Shown piece by piece: positions 60,827-64,000 of a DNA stretch of 64,000 nucleotides. Location: positions 14,487-78,486 of the forward strand of contig CAWJJO010000023.1 in assembly GCA_963843285.1 (NCBI GenBank). Direction: 5' to 3'. The notes below the pieces were generated by a model. The model was given only the letters and a program-made list of their open reading frames with translations, was not told the origin of the DNA and searched no databases. The translations under genes were made by a program, and so were the position numbers. How positions within the stretch are numbered: position 1 is the stretch's first letter; every line of letters starts with the position of its first letter. The DNA comes from CAZDDB01 sp963843285 (lineage in GTDB: Bacteria > Acidobacteriota > HRBIN11 > JAKEFK01).

Positions 60827-61537
60827 TTAATGTTTGGGCGGCCGCAGCGGTCGTAAGTCCACCATGCTGATCAGCGATCCATCGGACGTCTGCAGCACAT
60901 CTAAAACGGCGTTCCCGACATCATCGGCTGTGAGCGCCCATGTCTTTTCGGTTGATTCGGGTGAGAATTCCGTCCGTACCGATCCCGGACAGATGGTCGA
61001 TACTTTGATGTTGTGATGGCGGATTTCCAACATCAAACATTCGCCAAACGCAATCAATCCGTGTTTGGACGCGCAGTAAGCCGCTCCCGAAGCAAAACTA
61101 TTCTTGCCCGCCAGAGACGCGATGTTGATGATATGTCCGCCCCCGTTTTCGATCATTTGAGGCAGGAACGTTCGGGTGCAATAGAAAACGCCAAAAAGAT
61201 TCGTCTCCATCACATCACGAAAGTCCTTGTCTTTCATTTGCGCGACTTCAACGAAGCGACCGATTCCGGCGTTGTTGACCAGGATGTGGGCTGGGCCAAA
61301 CCGGCCATGAACGTTCTCTGCGAGTGCTTCGACATCCCGGATATTCCGGACGTCTACTTTTGCCGTCAGAACCGCGGCGCCGTCGCGGGACAGCTCCGCT
61401 TCTGCTCTTTTCAGATCTTTTTCATTGCGCGAGGCAATTGCAATTTTGCAGCCCTGACCGGCAAGAAGGGCAGCGATCGCCTTTCCGATTCCCTTGCTTC
61501 CGCCGGTGATGACTGCAACTTTGTCTTTCAGTTTCAA
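60827..61537 (-). CDS. Short-chain dehydrogenase/reductase (SDR)
   Basis: 236 residues. AVITGGSKGIGKAIAALLAG (TGxxxGIG cofactor motif), LVNNAGIGRFVEV (NNAG) and catalytic Ser/Tyr/Lys in NIASLAGKNSFASGAAYCAS and YCASKHG give a classical SDR. An arginine just after the second strand (ASRNEKDL) favours NADPH. Substrate unknown. It is first in a likely two-gene operon with the SRPBCC protein and divergent from tlpA. Confidence 0.93.
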   Translation of the reverse strand: MKLKDKVAVITGGSKGIGKAIAALLAGQGCKIAIASRNEKDLKRAEAELSRDGAAVLTAKVDVRNIRDVEALAENVHGRFGPAHILVNNAGIGRFVEVAQMKDKDFRDVMETNLFGVFYCTRTFLPQMIENGGGHIINIASLAGKNSFASGAAYCASKHGLIAFGECLMLEIRHHNIKVSTICPGSVRTEFSPESTEKTWALTADDVGNAVLDVLQTSDGSLISMVDLRPLRPPKH

Positions 61538-61596
61538 GATTGAGTCAGTCCTTTTGAGTAGACTTTAGATTCAATTATTATATTATAGACAACTTC

Positions 61597-62085
61597 ATGA
61601 AGCAGAGACTAATCTTCCCGCTTGTTATCTTTTTGCTTGTCTTGCCGTTCGCGTGCAAGGCGCCCACGAACGCTTCTGAATTGCCGCTTGTCCAGTTAGT
61701 CGACCTGGACGGAAACCCTGTGAAATTGTCTCAATTTGAGGGGAAGCCGCTGATCATTAATTTTTGGGCGACGTGGTGCGGCCCGTGCCGTTTTGAAATT
61801 CCGATGCTCAATGAGCTGCATAAGAAATATGCATCGAGCGATCTGGTAATTGTGGGAATTTCCACGGATGAAGCGGGCGCTGAAGTCGTCAAGCAGTTCA
61901 TCAAAGAGGTGCCGATTCAGTACAGAAACTATCTGAAGGGCGAAGATACCGAAGAGAAATTTGGCGGGATCTGGGGCCTTCCTACGAACTTCTTCTACGA
62001 CCGGCACGGAAAGCAGGTTGCGAAAGCTTTTGGCTTGCAGCCGCGCGACTTCTTCGAAGAAAAGATCCGCGAAATCATCCGGTAG
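61597..62085 (+). CDS. TlpA/ResA-type thiol-disulfide protein
   Basis: 162 residues. The leader (LVIFLLVLPFACKAPTNASE) ends in a cysteine and is likely a lipoprotein or periplasmic anchor, although the lipobox is weak. Thioredoxin motif INFWATWCGPCRFEIPMLNE, with WGLPTNFFYDRHGKQV and the cis-Pro (LPT). It should reduce disulfides in the periplasm, often in cytochrome c maturation. The multihaem protein at 23093-27088 would need such a system, but the link is inferred. An AT-rich promoter region precedes the ATG. Confidence 0.88.
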   Translation: MKQRLIFPLVIFLLVLPFACKAPTNASELPLVQLVDLDGNPVKLSQFEGKPLIINFWATWCGPCRFEIPMLNELHKKYASSDLVIVGISTDEAGAEVVKQFIKEVPIQYRNYLKGEDTEEKFGGIWGLPTNFFYDRHGKQVAKAFGLQPRDFFEEKIREIIR

Positions 62086-62088
62086 GAA

Positions 62089-62271
62089 TATCAAAAATCA
62101 AATATCAAATATCAAATAAACAGAAATCTGTAAGCAAATAACGGCAGCACCAGGTTGTTCGCTTGATGTAGCCACATATGCCTTAGAGAAATCGCACCCC
62201 AAACGTAAACAAATCCGATTTGCGGTTCTTTACTTATTAAGTTATGTTTATTTGATTTTTGATATTTGATA
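62089..62271. repeat. MITE-like element with AT-rich terminal inverted repeats (copy 2)
   Basis: It starts AATATCAAAAATCAAATATC after the tlpA stop and ends TTTGATTTTTGATATTTGAT against the convergent response-regulator stop. It shares ends with 49658-49834. Confidence 0.75.
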
Positions 62272-62640
62272 TCACGACGAAAGGATGTGTTTGACCCGGC
62301 GGAGCAAATCTTCCGGCTCAAAGGGCTTTGTAATGTAGTCGCAATAATCCGTGGGATGGGGCTGGTTATCGTCTTGCGGTGAAGCGCGTGCAGTGAGCAA
62401 GGCAACGGGCATCTCTTTTGTCTTCGCATCCTGTCTCAGTTGATTCAGAATTTCCCATCCGCTGAGAATCGGCATCATGATATCCAGCAAGATCAAATCA
62501 AACGATTCGGATTGCACCTTTTTCAATGCTTCGCGGCCGTCTGTCACGGAGGAGACATGATATCCTGCATCTTCCAGAATCATGCGCACCAGATTCACAA
62601 TGTCTTCTTCGTCATCAACGAGCAAAATTCTTTTTCTCAT
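62272..62640 (-). CDS. CheY-like response regulator
   Basis: 122 residues. It is a single receiver domain: ILLVDDEEDIVNLVRMILED (acid pocket), SFDLILLDIMMPILSGWEIL (phospho-aspartate) and VALLTARASPQDD with YITKPFEPEDLLRR (conserved lysine). There is no output domain, so it acts by protein contact. The start at 62640 is chosen because the receiver begins there. It lies 5 bases after the histidine kinase stop and is its probable partner. Confidence 0.9.
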   Translation of the reverse strand: MRKRILLVDDEEDIVNLVRMILEDAGYHVSSVTDGREALKKVQSESFDLILLDIMMPILSGWEILNQLRQDAKTKEMPVALLTARASPQDDNQPHPTDYCDYITKPFEPEDLLRRVKHILSS

Positions 62641-62645
62641 ATGTG

Positions 62646-64000
62646 TCAAACCAGATATTCCGAAGGAGTAGAAGCTTCGATCAGCGTCGACTTCAAGGTG
62701 GCCGCGACATCTGCCGGCTGAATTCCGGCGACAATGATCGTTACCGTGGTTCCTTCTCCCACGGTACTCTGCACTCGAATCTGATTTCCGTGGGCGTCCA
62801 GAATCGATTTTACGAGGGCAAGACCAAGCCCCGTTCCACCGTACCTTCTCGTATTGGATGAATCCACCTGATAAAATCGTTCGAAAATTCTGGGGATGGA
62901 TTCCGCTGGGATTCCCACACCGCTGTCGCGAATCGTAATCTCTACAGGGGTCAGCATTTCTACCATACAACTCTTCTTGTAAGTTTCGTGCTGAAAGGAC
63001 CGGGAATCCTCCTGGCAAACGCGTCCTTCGATCCAGATCATTCCATTCCCCGGAGTAAACTTGACCGCATTGCTGACCAGGTTGTTCAGAACACGCGAGA
63101 ATTTTGACGGATCCACAAACAGCAACGGGAGATCATTCGGAATTTTGACTTGGACCACCATCTCCTTTTCCGCGATTTGATCGGCAAATTGATCCATGGT
63201 TTGCGTCCATAGCTCTGCCAGACAACAAGTCTCCAGTGCGAGTGGACTTCGTTTGAACTCCAGCTTCGTGTAGTCCAGCAGATCATTGATCAGGTGTTGT
63301 ATCCGAATGATGTTTCGCTGAGCCACGGTCAACCCTTCATTTTGCATCGGTGTGATGGGGCCGAGTTTTTCTTTCTTGATGTAATCCACATAACCTTTGA
63401 TCGACGTCAGAGGCGTGCGCAGCTCGTGGGAGACGTTCGCCAGGAATTCCGATTTCATGCGATCGAGCTGCCCGGAGCTCGTTGTTCAAACGTCTTAATT
63501 CCGCCACCTGACCTGTGAGCGTGCCGTACATTTTCGAATTTTCAAGCGCCAGAGTTGCTTCGTCCGCAATCATTCGAAGGACATAAGTGTGTTCCGGCTT
63601 GAACGTGTTCGGATCCTTGCTGTGAAGCCCCAAAACTCCGTGATCGCGATCTCCAGCGACCAGCGGGATCACGATGGCCGAACAAATGTCTGCTTCCAAC
63701 AGAGAATCTTTGAGATCCACCGGAGCATCCATTTTTGTGCTTGTAATCAGCAGGGATTCTCCGCTGTTTGCCACATGCTGAGCCAGACGGTGCAATGCGC
63801 CGCCCGGAACCGCATCTGTATTGAAGAAGTGCAAGCCCCTCTTTGAGCTGTCTCGTGTGGCAAAGAAAAAGGTTCCGTTTTCTATTACGTTCCCGATTTC
63901 CTCAAAGAGCAGCTTCACTACGGCTACTTCCTTTCTAACGGTCATGATTTTTCGGCTGATTTCATTCAAGGCAGTCAGCTGACGCAATTTTTCTTCCAGG
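62646..64000 (-). pseudogene. GAF-domain sensor histidine kinase, frameshifted once, 5' end cut by window edge
   Basis: From the right edge: a GAF domain (LTALNEISRKIMTVRKEVAV, VIPLVAGDRDHGVLGLHSKD) leads into RRLNNELRAARSHEIG in one frame. The histidine kinase continues in the next frame with MKSEFLANVSHELRTPLTSI (phospho-histidine), LNNLVSNAVKFTPGNGM (N box), SGVGIPAESIPRIFERFYQV and GGTGLGLALVKSILDAH. The shift lies at about 63470 in a GGG run; removing one G restores ELRQLDRMKSEFLANVSHEL. It runs off the right edge, where the frame is still open. Partner of the response regulator. Confidence 0.85.

Noticed and set aside
62272..63018. 248-residue response regulator with an N-terminal extension
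   Set aside because: The extension is the kinase gene read in another frame; the receiver domain begins at 62640.

Overview
The window looks like a piece of a Gram-negative, mid-GC, draft or metagenome-derived genome. TonB-dependent uptake, outer-membrane and lipoprotein signals, a GWxTD-domain protein, a Ser/Thr kinase fused to TPRs and many small palindromic intergenic repeats together suggest Acidobacteriota or a close relative. That assignment is inference: there is no rRNA or tRNA here to fix it. I saw no CRISPR array, integrase or complete insertion sequence.

Layout. 1-4430: a cobalamin uptake operon on the minus strand (riboswitch, BtuB-like receptor, two BtuF-like binding proteins, BtuC permease running off the left edge). 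4503-9076: FAD oxidoreductase, cysteine synthase-like enzyme, ArsR/SRPBCC pair. 9270-12260: remains of a defence-type island (AbiEi antitoxin with a decayed partner, a fragment resembling the start of a type I restriction R subunit, a frameshifted tcmP next to its three-Cys partner). 12347-15468: a frameshifted secreted hydrolase, an NTF2-like protein and an AraC regulator, with traces of an old tandem duplication. 15622-27088: an unknown protein, CPBP protease, M16 peptidase, an unusual metzincin-like protein with a Trp/Cys-rich hydrophobic N-terminus, and a 1331-residue three-haem surface protein. 27738-32314: small enzymes, a lipoprotein esterase, UppP.

32367-41115 is the most coherent system: two HTH proteins fused to PTS IIA-like domains, followed without gaps by six Hyf/Nuo-like genes. 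The large subunit lacks three of the four cysteines that hold Ni-Fe in hydrogenases, so this is best read as an energy-converting hydrogenase-related (Ehr) complex. 41284-49657: SAM hydrolase, MerR, LepB, LepA, a third BtuF-like protein, GWxTD and TPR proteins. 49838-64000: a fatty acyl-AMP ligase, PuuD-like and NuoF-like proteins, DUF4388/RsbW pair, ThiL-LarE, kinase, GNAT, SDR, TlpA and a response regulator with a frameshifted histidine kinase that runs off the right edge.

Two features run through the whole window. First, several families of palindromic repeats have entered gene ends: one encodes the signal-peptide core of a BtuF, and another sits in a former ATGA stop/start junction. Second, five internal frameshifts in three genes are all in the same (+1) direction, which makes assembly or sequencing error a serious alternative to true pseudogenes. 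Three promoters (7638, 32407, 55566) sit so close to their start codons that leaderless or nearly leaderless mRNAs are likely.
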